Shown here piece after piece: positions 17,572 to 26,682 of a stretch of DNA of 64,000 nucleotides. The position numbers and the translations under genes were made by a program. Under the pieces are notes generated by a model, which ran no database searches, was not told where the DNA came from, and saw only the letters and a program-made list of their open reading frames with translations. Origin of the DNA: Chryseobacterium sp. JM1 (GTDB lineage: Bacteria > Bacteroidota > Bacteroidia > Flavobacteriales > Weeksellaceae); the NCBI RefSeq assembly GCF_000737715.1, contig NZ_JPRN01000001.1:248001-312000 (forward strand). The letters run 5' to 3'. How positions within the stretch are numbered: position 1 is the stretch's first letter; each line of letters starts with the position of its first letter.

Positions 17572-19020
17572 ATGACTTTAAGAATTGAAAGTAAAAAGTG
17601 GATTTTATATCGACACACGAGGGATTTTGATAAACTATGTGTTGTTGCTGAATTTTTGAAGTCATATTCTAAGACAGGAATTTCAACATATGAGAAAACA
17701 CAATTAAATTTAAAGTTGCGTGAATTGGAATTATATAGTGAAAGAAATCCGGAATTACCGCTTGATGCAATAAATCATAAAATTAATCAGCTTTCATATT
17801 ATATGTTTGGCTACCAAGCCAAAATTGACATGGAGGACCGTTTTTTGTTCAGTCCACTTGGCAACTTGTTTTTGAAATATGTTGAAGATAAAGAAAAAAA
17901 AGCCAAAATATTTCTTACAATGCTTTGGGCTGTTCAATATCCACACCCACATAGCGGAACAGATAGAGAATTTCAACTTTATCCATTTCGTTTAATTTAC
18001 AAATTGCTTTCAGAACCAAAACTTTCAAACAAACTCTATGCGTTTGAAGTTGCTTATTCTGTTGTATTTCAAAAAGAAGTAACTAAAACATCATATGATG
18101 TTTTAGTAAATGAGTTACTGACATTAAGAAATTTTTCAGACGAAGAAATTGCTCAAAAATTTCAAGAAGATAGACACGTTTATGTGAACTCCTCATATGA
18201 ATGGGATTATTATGTTTCAAGTTTGTTTGAAAGTGCAGGTGTATTGGATAAAAAAGACGGAGTAGTTATCACTAAATTGCAACACGGAAATAAAAATACT
18301 TTCCGAAAAATAACACGAAACGAAGTTTCAATTCCTGAAAATTTAATACAATTAGTTCAACAGTTGGAAATCGAATATTCGTTTTTAGAAAAACCATTGT
18401 TGCTTAATGATCCTGAACAACTGAAAATTGACGTTATTAAGGAAATGTACAGTTTCTATCCGAAAATGCTTTTGATCGAAATTGGAGAAGTTGCCGACGA
18501 TATCAAATTTGAATTGCTTAATCTGCCGAAACTTATTGAACAATATGCTAATAATAATGAAGGAGCAGAAGCATATCTTTTTGAAGATGCTTTAGCGGAT
18601 GGTTTCAATATGTTTTACAATGTAGAAGCTGAAAAAGTTGGAGGAGCGGGAAACACAGATTTAGAATGTATATATATTCCTAAAAGGAAAAAGTTTGCCG
18701 TTGATGCAAAGTCCACAAAAAACAAACTTTCAAGTGTAAACGCAGGAAGATTGGAAGGTCATCGAGAAAAAATTGGGGGTGCTTACACAATTGTAGTTAC
18801 ACCAAGATATGTTCCAGCGGTTCTTCAAGATATTCGAACGAGTCCAATAGTCATTATTCGTGCAAACACTTTTTCAGAATATTTGTACAACTGTATTAAC
18901 AATGATATAAGAGAAATTGACTATGAAGATTTTGATGACATTATTATCAATAATCTTGGTAAAGACATCAGTAAAAACATTTCTGATTTGACGATTTCAA
19001 GGTTTGCAACAAAACAATAA
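17572..19020 (+). CDS. Type II restriction endonuclease (PD-(D/E)XK, type IIS-like)
   Basis: 482 residues encoded between two methylases. The C-terminal domain carries a PD-(D/E)XK-like core: Asp363 in GNTDLECIYI and Asp378-x-Lys380 in KFAVDAKST, followed by helix and strand (GAYTIVVTPRY). The N-terminal ~300 residues are helical and probably contain the DNA-recognition part (FLFSPLGNLFLKYV near 95). This split and the two companion methylases suggest an enzyme with an asymmetric site that cuts outside it, as in FokI/AlwI-like enzymes. The specificity cannot be read from sequence. Confidence 0.82.
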   Translation: MTLRIESKKWILYRHTRDFDKLCVVAEFLKSYSKTGISTYEKTQLNLKLRELELYSERNPELPLDAINHKINQLSYYMFGYQAKIDMEDRFLFSPLGNLFLKYVEDKEKKAKIFLTMLWAVQYPHPHSGTDREFQLYPFRLIYKLLSEPKLSNKLYAFEVAYSVVFQKEVTKTSYDVLVNELLTLRNFSDEEIAQKFQEDRHVYVNSSYEWDYYVSSLFESAGVLDKKDGVVITKLQHGNKNTFRKITRNEVSIPENLIQLVQQLEIEYSFLEKPLLLNDPEQLKIDVIKEMYSFYPKMLLIEIGEVADDIKFELLNLPKLIEQYANNNEGAEAYLFEDALADGFNMFYNVEAEKVGGAGNTDLECIYIPKRKKFAVDAKSTKNKLSSVNAGRLEGHREKIGGAYTIVVTPRYVPAVLQDIRTSPIVIIRANTFSEYLYNCINNDIREIDYEDFDDIIINNLGKDISKNISDLTISRFATKQ

Positions 19021-19029
19021 AATTTGCTT

Positions 19030-19773
19030 ATGATTACAATTACGAGGGAGGATAATATGCAATTAATGGCAAGGTATCCAGACAACTATTTCGACCTTGC
19101 TATAGTTGATCCACCCTATGGGATTTTGAATAAAACCAAAAGAGGTGGAGATTATAAATTTAATAAGGATGAATATAGTCAATGGGATGTAAAACCGAAT
19201 GATGAGTATTTTAATGAATTATTTCGAGTTTCGAAAAATCAAATCATTTGGGGAGGGAACTATTTCGGACAACTTTGGCTAAGAAGTGAATATAACAAAG
19301 GTTTTATTGTTTGGGACAAGAATCAGCCTGAAACCCTGAATAATTTCTCAATGGCAGAAATGGCTTGGTCATCATTAGACAAGCCTTCTAAGATTTTTAG
19401 ATTTAGTGTCAGAAAGAATAGAAATAAGATTCATCCAACTCAAAAGCCAGTTGAACTCTATGAGTGGCTTTTGAAAATGTATGCTAAAAAAGGAGATAAA
19501 ATTTTGGACACTCATTTAGGAAGTGGAACTATTGCTATTGCCTGCTATAACGCTGGTTTATGTTTAACCGCTTGTGAAATTAGTGAAAACTATTATTTGA
19601 AAGCTTTGGATAAAATTAAGGAAGTTATTCCAGAATCTACTATCCATACAAACGATTTAGATGTATTTTCCATGACATTTCCTGAGCAAATAAAATCCGA
19701 AAATAAATTAGACATAGATATACAATACAAAGAGCAAGTAGAACAACTTAGATTATTTCAAGAAGAGAGATAA
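19030..19773 (+). CDS. DNA adenine-N6 methyltransferase of R-M system
   Basis: 247 residues from the ATG at 19030; a TTG six bases earlier would extend it by two residues. Motif IV DPPYG (27-31) precedes the SAM-binding motif I (DTHLGSGTIAIAC, ~150-162), the beta-class order. HPTQKPVELYEWLL is the motif X region. DPPY-type beta-class enzymes usually methylate adenine N6, though N4-cytosine is not excluded. It starts 9 bases after the endonuclease stop, so it belongs to the same transcript. It would modify the strand not handled by the cytosine methylase. Confidence 0.92.
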   Translation: MITITREDNMQLMARYPDNYFDLAIVDPPYGILNKTKRGGDYKFNKDEYSQWDVKPNDEYFNELFRVSKNQIIWGGNYFGQLWLRSEYNKGFIVWDKNQPETLNNFSMAEMAWSSLDKPSKIFRFSVRKNRNKIHPTQKPVELYEWLLKMYAKKGDKILDTHLGSGTIAIACYNAGLCLTACEISENYYLKALDKIKEVIPESTIHTNDLDVFSMTFPEQIKSENKLDIDIQYKEQVEQLRLFQEER

Positions 19774-19928
19774 GGTATTACAAAAATAAAGCATAACATT
19801 ATTTAAAAATAATGTTAAATAATTTATTGTCGATTAACTTTATTATTTCATTTTGAATTAGATAAAGGATAAAGGATAAAGAAAGGAAAGAAAAATGTTA
19901 TAAATTATAATCTATTTTAGAAATTTAC

Positions 19929-19957
19929 CTCGTACAAAATCATGTACGAGTTTTTTT
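19929..19957 (+). terminator. Terminator of the R-M operon
   Basis: CTCGTACA / TGTACGAG 8-bp stem, 6-base loop, followed by seven T. An additional AT-only inverted repeat (AACATTATT...AATAATGTT) lies at 19795-19816. Confidence 0.85.
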
Positions 19958-19986
19958 ATCCGTGAAGATTTCTTTGAATTTAGGAA

Positions 19987-20070
19987 ATGAATTATTTATT
20001 AAGAACACGATGATGCCTGTGAAGTCGTCCTTACACAGATTAAGTATCACATGAAACATCATCCCAATCC
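19987..20070. repeat. Right copy of 84-bp direct repeat (3' end of DUF4272 gene)
   Basis: Partner of 15702-15785. This copy is the genuine 3' end of the DUF4272 gene (stop at 20040) plus its downstream flank. The two copies bound about 4.2 kb carrying only the R-M operon. Confidence 0.9.
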
Positions 20071-20699
20071 TGATCCATATAGGTGATCAGCCAGTTTAAG
20101 GCATAATGTCTTTCATACACAATCCCCGAATCTATTGTCTCCATTTCAATGTTGTTGATGCGGGCATCTACGCAGGCCCAGTCGTATCTGTAATATAAAT
20201 CGGCGGCATCTAGGATTTCAGATTTTGAACGGACTTCATACTTTCGATTGATGAAATCATTGGGATTGAGTTCTCCACCCACAGGATAATGCTCCGCCGG
20301 AATATCATTCAGATCACATAGTTCATTGGGAAAAGGTAGGGTGTCAACGATTTTTAGGGCCCAAAATAAAACCCAGATGCATTCACATTTCCAGCTTTCC
20401 TGAGATTTTTTGTGTTCTGTAGGATCGTTTAAAAAATCCTTTTCGTCCGGAGTCACAGAGTCCCAAAGATCATGCTCTTTAAGATAATCAATGGCCTCTT
20501 CCGGCTCGATGGAATCAAAAGCGATAAGGTTGGTGACAGCAAGAACGGTCAGCCTTCGCGCGATCTCTTCAGAAGTTCTCAGGGTGGTTTCTTCTGCCGT
20601 TTCTATATTGGGAAGGTTGAAATTAATTTTAATCCCTTCTTTTTTGAGGATTTCCTCAGTTCTTTCTTTTCGTGAAAGGCCTTCTTCGTTGATGGACAT
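20040..20699 (-). CDS. DUF4272 domain-containing protein
   Basis: 219 residues. Family hallmarks: N-terminal RKERTEEILKKEGI, central SWKCECIWVLFWAL and FPNELCD, then YYRYDWACVDARIN, VYERHYALNWLI and the conserved end WDDVSCDT. Function of the family is unknown; soluble, no signal peptide. The 3' end of this gene is the sequence duplicated on the far side of the R-M cassette, so it served as the apparent insertion target while staying intact. Confidence 0.9.
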   Translation of the reverse strand: MSINEEGLSRKERTEEILKKEGIKINFNLPNIETAEETTLRTSEEIARRLTVLAVTNLIAFDSIEPEEAIDYLKEHDLWDSVTPDEKDFLNDPTEHKKSQESWKCECIWVLFWALKIVDTLPFPNELCDLNDIPAEHYPVGGELNPNDFINRKYEVRSKSEILDAADLYYRYDWACVDARINNIEMETIDSGIVYERHYALNWLITYMDQDWDDVSCDT

Positions 20700-20731
20700 A
20701 TTGAGTATGATAAAGGGTTAGTATAATAGAA

Positions 20732-21511
20732 TCAGATAAGTTCTTTAATCGTCTGTTCAAGTAATTCGTTAAATTTCTCCGGATTTTCCAGCATTGGATA
20801 ATGACCGGTTCCGGCTATATCAATAGAGTTGTAATCTTTTAAATACTTTCTGTTATTCTCAATGTTTGTAGGAGAATTATCGGAATTGATAGCTCTCACG
20901 GGTACCTGAACTTTTGAAGCGATATCTCTGAAATCTTTTATATATAAAGGCCTGAGGAGATAAATGGCTGCTTCCGATGTATTTTGAAGGAACTCATTCT
21001 GTAGTCTTTCTCTTACATCCGAAGGTGTGTTTTCCACAAAAAGGTATTGGGGAAGAATATGTTCCACCGCATTTTTAAAATCGTTGCGATAATGTACAAA
21101 CATATATTGCTCAGCCTGCTCGTCTGTAAAGGCTTCATCAAGGTCTTTTATCGTATCTATCAGAATAAGAGCCTTAACCTGAGGGATCTTTAAAGAAGCT
21201 TCCAGCACATAAGCTCCCGACATGGAATGTCCTACAAGAATAATTTCTGATGAACCCATCTGATCTGCTACAGCCTTGATATCATCTGCATACAGCTCAC
21301 TTGACCATTCTTTCCGCGATTTATCAGATAATCCATGTCCAGCAAGGCTCATTTGTACAATATGATAGGTATTCCTGAAATAGGCCTCCTGGCTGTTCCA
21401 CCATTCTGCATTGCCGAGCCATCCGTGTACGAATAATAGGGTAGGATTTCCCTGCCCGCTTTCTTTGTAATGAATTTTCTGTCCGTCTGACGATTGTGCG
21501 TATTTTTCCAT
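20732..21511 (-). CDS. Alpha/beta hydrolase
   Basis: About 259 residues from the ATG at 21511 (MEKYAQSSDG); the longer frame adds 19 unlikely residues. Oxyanion strand LLFVHGWLGN near 30, nucleophile elbow GHSMSG near 95 and a C-terminal GTGHYPMLE histidine complete a plausible Ser-Asp-His triad. No signal peptide, so cytosolic. The substrate is unknown; it resembles haloperoxidase/esterase-type hydrolases. Confidence 0.88.
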   Translation of the reverse strand: MEKYAQSSDGQKIHYKESGQGNPTLLFVHGWLGNAEWWNSQEAYFRNTYHIVQMSLAGHGLSDKSRKEWSSELYADDIKAVADQMGSSEIILVGHSMSGAYVLEASLKIPQVKALILIDTIKDLDEAFTDEQAEQYMFVHYRNDFKNAVEHILPQYLFVENTPSDVRERLQNEFLQNTSEAAIYLLRPLYIKDFRDIASKVQVPVRAINSDNSPTNIENNRKYLKDYNSIDIAGTGHYPMLENPEKFNELLEQTIKELI

Positions 21512-21627
21512 GATTAATATATTGTTGTGTTTGTATAGTCGGTTTGTGATTAAAAGGCTAATGTACAAAAAGAGATCTGTAAAGTATAGTGAAATCCCTG
21601 TATTATTGGGCTTTTTTGAAGATTTGT

Positions 21628-22176
21628 TTATGAACGTTGTGGCTCATAGATGAGCTGTACCACTCCGGATCGGAAGTTATGGGTTGCCATCAGTTTAAGT
21701 TCCAGTCTCTCTTTCATATTTTCAAATAATGGTTTTCCGCTTCCTAAGGCAACAGGGTGAACAGAGATTCTGTATACATCGATAAGATGAAGCTGAATAA
21801 AGGTTTTGATAAGACTGGCCCCACCATAAAGCCAGATGTCTTTTCCAGCTTGTTTTTTGATCTCTGCCACTTTTTCAGCAATGTCTGAACTGATAAAAAC
21901 GGCCTGTGGATCCTCTTTGGTCTGTGTTGAAAAGACATATTTATTTTTTGAATGGACAGATGTCCAAAGTTTCTTTTCTTCAGCATCAGCAGTGTCTTCC
22001 GGCTCATAGTTTCCCCACGTGTCATAACTTACCCTGCCATAAAAAATGGTATCGATACTGTCCAGAAAACCGTCAAAATTCATGTCGTCATCCATAATGC
22101 ACCAATCGGTTTCTCCATGTGGGCCTTCAATAAATCCATCTAAAGTAACGGCGAGATCAAGAACTACTTTTTTCAT
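21628..22176 (-). CDS. Dihydrofolate reductase family protein (RibD C-terminal type)
   Basis: 182 residues. VVLDLAVTLDGFIEGPHGE at the start and DIWLYGGASLIKTFI near 120 are the signatures of the RibD C-terminal/DHFR-like family (NADPH-binding fold). The family includes many stand-alone members of unknown substrate, and this one is not near folate genes. Soluble. Confidence 0.88.
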   Translation of the reverse strand: MKKVVLDLAVTLDGFIEGPHGETDWCIMDDDMNFDGFLDSIDTIFYGRVSYDTWGNYEPEDTADAEEKKLWTSVHSKNKYVFSTQTKEDPQAVFISSDIAEKVAEIKKQAGKDIWLYGGASLIKTFIQLHLIDVYRISVHPVALGSGKPLFENMKERLELKLMATHNFRSGVVQLIYEPQRS

Positions 22177-22211
22177 GTTTATTATTCATTAGGTTTTGGT
22201 AGTGTAAAAAT

Positions 22212-22241
22212 AAAAAAACGCTCTGAAGTCAGAACGTTTTT
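22212..22241 (-). terminator. Hairpin terminator
   Basis: AACGCTCTG / CAGAACGTT with one mismatch, A-run on the left and T-run on the right. It fits termination of the minus-strand gene ending at 22255. Confidence 0.65.
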
Positions 22242-22254
22242 GCGTTATAAAATG

Positions 22255-23499
22255 TTACCATTTCCAGATCTGCGGCTCATCTTTCCAGATCAGCAGCCTG
22301 AATTCCTCATAATGATTTCCGTTTCCGATGGTGTGTGTATCCCGTCGGCCTTTGTCCAGTTTCAATTGGTGTAAAATCCCGGAATGGGCAGCCACCCAAA
22401 GTGTTTTTTCATCATCCGAAAGAGTCATTCCCGAGATTGAGGAACCAAAGAAGTGTCTCCACAACTGTTTTCCGTCTTTATCAAATGCTTTGATGTATCC
22501 GTAAGCATCCCCCAAAATGTAATAGTCTTTTGTTGCGGTACCTGCATAAACCCTCATTTCCTCATCGATAATGGTATAATCATCACTTTCTGTATACGCC
22601 TCAATATCAGCGCCTTCATACTGACCGGAATTGATGCCTATGGTGATCCCGTTGTAGAAATGGCAGGAATTCGTGATCAGCTGGCTGTCATCTTTAGTAA
22701 ACAGACAGAAATGCGGGTAAGAGGACTGTGCTCCGATTGAGCCTAAAGTATTGCCTTCCGGATCTAAAATCCGGTGATCATAGCTTTGGTCTCCCACCAC
22801 AATGTAAGAATTGTCGTTGGAAAGCGTGGCATTTTCCATATCAATGTCAGGCGTCCAGTCTTCCTCGTCGTCTTCATTGATCGGATGAATGAGTTTTTCT
22901 TCTTTTTGCGAGATCAGATAAATTCCGAATGAAGTGACCAGAAGAACCTTGCTTCCATCATTGAACGGGATCAGCTCTGTAATTCCCAGTTCAGCCGTTT
23001 GGTTCAATTCAAATTCGTTGATGAGTGCTCCTTCCCAGCCTTTATACAATGATATTTTACCAGGAGTTGCAATGGCAAAAACATCATTCTGTTTTGATTT
23101 TCCAATGGCCTGTATATTTTCATCAAGTTGAGTCACCTGACCATGATCCAGCAGATAAGCCTGTCTTTTTTCATAAGAAGTTCCGGTCATGAAGACGATC
23201 TTTTCACCGGAAATAAAATGAAGCTGCTCAATGCTCTGCGATCTGTTTTCCAGTAAAGGAATGATAGGCGTATGAGCCGGCGGAAAATTCGCTCTGAAGT
23301 TTTCAACATCTCCGTTCTGATTGGCTTTTTTAAGCAGATTAAAAACGCTTTCAGCAAGATTTGATCTCTTGTCTTCAGGTTCTTCGCCTTTCCAGTTTTC
23401 CCAGCCGTTCTTTTCACCGAAATCAACCATTTCATTAATTTCTGTTGCATATCGTTCTCCTTTTGAGAACCATTCTTCCTGGATTGTAGTGTTTTGCAT
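22255..23499 (-). CDS. Beta-propeller-like protein (WD40/PQQ-type repeats)
   Basis: 414 residues, cytosolic. After a helical N-terminal ~80 residues come repeated blade-like units ending in hydrophobic-aromatic strands (KIVFMTGTSYEKRQAYLLD, KVLLVTSFGIYLIS, SYIVVGDQSYDHRILDPEG, YIKAFDKDGKQLWRHFFG, TLWVAAHSGILHQLKL). 'DKDGKQLWRH' is typical of PQQ-like/WD repeats. A scaffold or sensor role is likely, but no partner is visible nearby. Confidence 0.7.
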   Translation of the reverse strand: MQNTTIQEEWFSKGERYATEINEMVDFGEKNGWENWKGEEPEDKRSNLAESVFNLLKKANQNGDVENFRANFPPAHTPIIPLLENRSQSIEQLHFISGEKIVFMTGTSYEKRQAYLLDHGQVTQLDENIQAIGKSKQNDVFAIATPGKISLYKGWEGALINEFELNQTAELGITELIPFNDGSKVLLVTSFGIYLISQKEEKLIHPINEDDEEDWTPDIDMENATLSNDNSYIVVGDQSYDHRILDPEGNTLGSIGAQSSYPHFCLFTKDDSQLITNSCHFYNGITIGINSGQYEGADIEAYTESDDYTIIDEEMRVYAGTATKDYYILGDAYGYIKAFDKDGKQLWRHFFGSSISGMTLSDDEKTLWVAAHSGILHQLKLDKGRRDTHTIGNGNHYEEFRLLIWKDEPQIWKW

Positions 23500-23565
23500 A
23501 ATTGATGATTAAATAAAGTTGGAGATATTCTGTACGGGAATATCTTGTCTTAAAAATATTTTTTT

Positions 23566-24324
23566 TTATTTGAAGTTCGCATGCTCGTCATGACTTCCAC
23601 TGATTACAATGCTGCTTCCTTTTAACAGCTTAGGATTAACAGTTCCTGTTTTTTCAGCAGTGAATTCAAACCCAAGGATATCTAACGTTTCACCCGGTTT
23701 GGAGAATTTTTCCTTTTTTAGGGAGTAAGTTCCTGCCGGACCAATCCTGATGGTATCTCCCGGCTGTTGCATAAACGTTTCGATATTATTTTTTTCTTTG
23801 GTTTCTATTTTAACACTTTTAGATAAGTAGAGCATATTGACATCCTGAAGACCGGACCAGTGAATAGAAAAATCCTTGTTCAAAGAGTTTTCTTCTTCAT
23901 AAATAATATTTCTGGCACTGCTTAATTTCAGGGAAGGAACGCTGCCCAGGAAAAACTTTTTACCGTTGGCCAATTGAATCTGAAGATCGTATTGACTATG
24001 TTCCGGGGCTATTTTTTCAGTATGGTACAGGTGGTTTTTGTTGTAATAGAGCTGCTGTACAATTTTGTACTCTGCCTTTTTGCCATTCACCCATATACTT
24101 ACAGAGTCGTTGCCAAACATTTTACCGTTTTTATCACGGAGGACTACAGAAATACTGTTGTCATTTTCATCTGTCAGTTTTTGGTAAATGCTGATTTCCG
24201 CTTTCAGATCAGAAATATCTGTAATCTTTGATGCCGGTTCCGGTCCTGAACAGGAATTGAACAGAAAATACAGACAGCATAGCAGAATAGACAGCTTCAC
24301 TTTGATATAGCCGGCAGTTTTCAT
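23566..24324 (-). CDS. Hypothetical lipoprotein
   Basis: 252 residues. Signal sequence LSILLCCLYFLFNSC with lipobox FNSC ahead of SGPEPASK. The remainder is beta-rich (SIWVNGKKAEYKI, YSLKKEKFSKPGETLDILGF) with no recognised domain. Expected to be lipid-anchored in the periplasm or outer membrane. The next minus-strand gene is also a small lipoprotein. Confidence 0.7.
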   Translation of the reverse strand: MKTAGYIKVKLSILLCCLYFLFNSCSGPEPASKITDISDLKAEISIYQKLTDENDNSISVVLRDKNGKMFGNDSVSIWVNGKKAEYKIVQQLYYNKNHLYHTEKIAPEHSQYDLQIQLANGKKFFLGSVPSLKLSSARNIIYEEENSLNKDFSIHWSGLQDVNMLYLSKSVKIETKEKNNIETFMQQPGDTIRIGPAGTYSLKKEKFSKPGETLDILGFEFTAEKTGTVNPKLLKGSSIVISGSHDEHANFK

Positions 24325-24470
24325 AATGTGATATTTTGGTGTGATGGAACTTTTTCCGGAGTGTTAAATTACGAAAAGAAATAGAATGTTGTGAAATGTA
24401 AAATGTATCATGTAAAAAGTAAAATGTATGTGCGCGCAATGATGACAAGACAAGTACTTTGTACATAGAA

Positions 24471-24989
24471 TCAGAGATGATAATATTTTCTGAATTCTTT
24501 TTTGTCAATGATTTTCCAGTTTTTAACGCTAAAGTCTACCGTTGCACCCTGACTGACTTTGCCGTCCACAATGAGTTCATAGAAATCACAGCCCCAGTCT
24601 TTATTCATCATGGTATTATGGCTCCGGACCAAATATTTAAAGCCATAAATCTTTTTAACAGGTTCGCTTTTAATTTTCACAAAAACCGTATCCGTTAAAA
24701 GTATTTCATTCTTTATAAAATAATTTCTCTGATGTCTTAAAGAATCAGAAATAAGATCGGGTATTTTATCGCTGTAATTTTTAATGAGTTGATCTCCTCT
24801 TTTGATCTTAACATAAATACTGTCTGCATCTTTTGGAAAATATCCGAAGAAAGAAACTGGAAAACCGTCAATTTTAGTCTGTGCTGCACATTCTTTTTCA
24901 GCTTTTGAAAGTTTTTCTTTGTCACTTTCACAGGAGAGGAGGAATACAGCGGTTAAAATTAGGGCAATATTTTTTACAGATATATTCAT
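24471..24989 (-). CDS. Hypothetical lipoprotein
   Basis: 172 residues. Signal peptide NIALILTAVFLLSC with lipobox LLSC-E, followed by a Lys-rich linker and a compact domain (FFGYFPKDADSIYVKIKRGD, DWGCDFYELIVDG). The pattern of 'D.IYVKI..GD.L' suggests a beta-sandwich; no family assigned. Confidence 0.7.
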   Translation of the reverse strand: MNISVKNIALILTAVFLLSCESDKEKLSKAEKECAAQTKIDGFPVSFFGYFPKDADSIYVKIKRGDQLIKNYSDKIPDLISDSLRHQRNYFIKNEILLTDTVFVKIKSEPVKKIYGFKYLVRSHNTMMNKDWGCDFYELIVDGKVSQGATVDFSVKNWKIIDKKEFRKYYHL

Positions 24990-25105
24990 GTTGCTGTCAT
25001 TAAGAATTGGGAGAAACAGTCGATATTATTTTGCAATATTCACATTTGATACTTCCTGTATAAAAATGTATTGGTTATTTTTTATGAATTGAATCCGATA
25101 GTTTT

Positions 25106-25600
25106 TTATTTAATAAGTTCCTTCGAATAATTATACACCGATCTGTTATACCTTGGCAAATGTTTGGATAGCGACTCCAAAACCAATGACAATGCTTCTT
25201 TATCATTATTAAGCGATGAAAGAGACAGCGCCAGAAAAGCATGGACAGCATCATCCAGTTCATCAGAATAGTTTTCCTTCTCTTCCCTGAGGATCTCAAT
25301 ACTTTCGTGTATTTTTCCGTTATTCCGCAGCGTACTTGCCAGTTGAATCCGGGCTCTTCTTCTCCGCAAACCGGTAAGTCCTGAAGTTAAAGCAGATCTG
25401 TAAAGCGGTTCTGCATTTTGTTCAAAACCTGTTGAGTCGTAGGCGCAGGCTCTTTCGAAATCTGCGATAGCATTGGATTTATCGGAAGAAATTTTCTCCG
25501 TATGTTTTTTGATTTGGTGAATGAATTCATCATTGGAAATGCTTCCCAAGCGATCCCAAATTGTTTTTAATTCTTTTTCCCAAAGTTCAGATTCTGTCAT
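25106..25600 (-). CDS. Tetratricopeptide-repeat protein
   Basis: 164 residues, soluble and helical. TPR-like helix pairs are seen from residue ~45: ADFERACAYDSTGFEQNAEP, RARIQLASTLRNNGKIHESI and HAFLALSLSSLNNDKEALSL. Probably a small adaptor. It lies 18 bases after the Arr gene in reverse order (arr is downstream), so the two may share a transcript. Confidence 0.75.
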   Translation of the reverse strand: MTESELWEKELKTIWDRLGSISNDEFIHQIKKHTEKISSDKSNAIADFERACAYDSTGFEQNAEPLYRSALTSGLTGLRRRRARIQLASTLRNNGKIHESIEILREEKENYSDELDDAVHAFLALSLSSLNNDKEALSLVLESLSKHLPRYNRSVYNYSKELIK

Positions 25601-25618
25601 CTTTTTAGTAATATATTA

Positions 25619-26035
25619 TCAGTCTTCAATAGCTTCAATGCCCTGTTGTTTCAGCTTTTCCAGATGATCTTTCATCGTTTTCAGCTGTTCCGGTGAATGT
25701 CCCTGCCAGTCTGTAACTTCCCCGATCACCTTAAACGGATGCAGAGAACGGTAAGACTTTGTAGGATTTCCCGGGAACTTTTTGTCCGTTAAATTGGGGT
25801 CATCTTCAATGGGGCCCGTTGGTTCCACAATATAAATTCTTTCTTTCCCATCTCCGAAAGCGAGTTCTGCACCCCAGGTTGCCGCTTCCAGAGTCGCCGA
25901 AAGATAAATATATTTCGCCTTTCTTTTAGTGCCGTAATTGGAACTGAAACCAATTTCGATGAGGTCACCGGTTTTAAGATCCGCTTTGGTGCCGTGGTAA
26001 TAGATGGGAGTTTCTTCAGAATGATTAGAATTCAT
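25619..26035 (-). CDS. arr: Rifamycin ADP-ribosyltransferase (Arr family)
   Basis: 138 residues, the normal length of Arr. Family signature YYHGTKADLKTGDLIE at 12-27, then YLSATLEAATWGAELA and the highly conserved stretch VEPTGPIEDDPNLTDKKFPG, then TKSYRSLHPFKVIGEV. Arr transfers ADP-ribose from NAD+ to a hydroxyl of rifampin, inactivating it. Chromosomal Arr homologues occur in many bacteria, so resistance in this host is an inference. The surroundings show no transposon or integron. Confidence 0.92.
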   Translation of the reverse strand: MNSNHSEETPIYYHGTKADLKTGDLIEIGFSSNYGTKRKAKYIYLSATLEAATWGAELAFGDGKERIYIVEPTGPIEDDPNLTDKKFPGNPTKSYRSLHPFKVIGEVTDWQGHSPEQLKTMKDHLEKLKQQGIEAIED

Positions 26036-26066
26036 TGTTCTGATATTTTTGATATGAAATTATGAA

Positions 26067-26585
26067 TTATGCTTCTGAAGCAGTTTCCGAACTTTTATAG
26101 ACATTCCAGAAATTATAATCCGTCATAGGTGCATCAGTGATCCCTACATTTCGGCCCATCGTTACGATTTGTCCCCTGTGGTAAGCCCCATGAACAATCA
26201 CATGCTGGATATATTCATACTTGGAAAAGTCACACTGAAACCACGGAGATTCAATTTTTACATTTTTTGTTAAATCTTCTTCGGATAAACTTTCTACGTA
26301 ATCTACCAATTTTTGGGAATTGTTTTTAATCCCATTGAAAATCTCTTCCTTAGTGTTGGCAGCAGAAATTTCAGGAAAATCGAAATCACCATTTTCTGCG
26401 ATATGACTCCACCAGTATTGTTGGGTCTGCCAGATGTGGTGTAAAGTGGTTAAGATCGTCGGAAAACTTGAAATAACTTCCTGGTTAAGCTGTTCATCAG
26501 ACTTGGTGGAAAGCCAGTCAATGTACTTATTGACCACCCAATTATTGTACTGAACACTGTGATTGATTAAGGTTTTTAAATTCAT
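26067..26585 (-). CDS. DinB-family protein
   Basis: 172 residues. Four-helix DinB/YfiT fold with the metal-binding histidines: HHIWQTQQYWW near 50 and HVIVHGAYHRGQIV near 130. Members are often thiol-dependent transferases or uncharacterised damage-induced proteins. The start is preceded at about 100 bases by a long hexanucleotide repeat, which could affect expression. Confidence 0.9.
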   Translation of the reverse strand: MNLKTLINHSVQYNNWVVNKYIDWLSTKSDEQLNQEVISSFPTILTTLHHIWQTQQYWWSHIAENGDFDFPEISAANTKEEIFNGIKNNSQKLVDYVESLSEEDLTKNVKIESPWFQCDFSKYEYIQHVIVHGAYHRGQIVTMGRNVGITDAPMTDYNFWNVYKSSETASEA

Positions 26586-26682
26586 GATGATTAATATTTA
26601 GTTTGATTTAGGTGATATAAAAATAAATAAAATACTCATTGAATTTTGTTTTTTCAGAATAAGAGTGAATATTTCAGACTGA

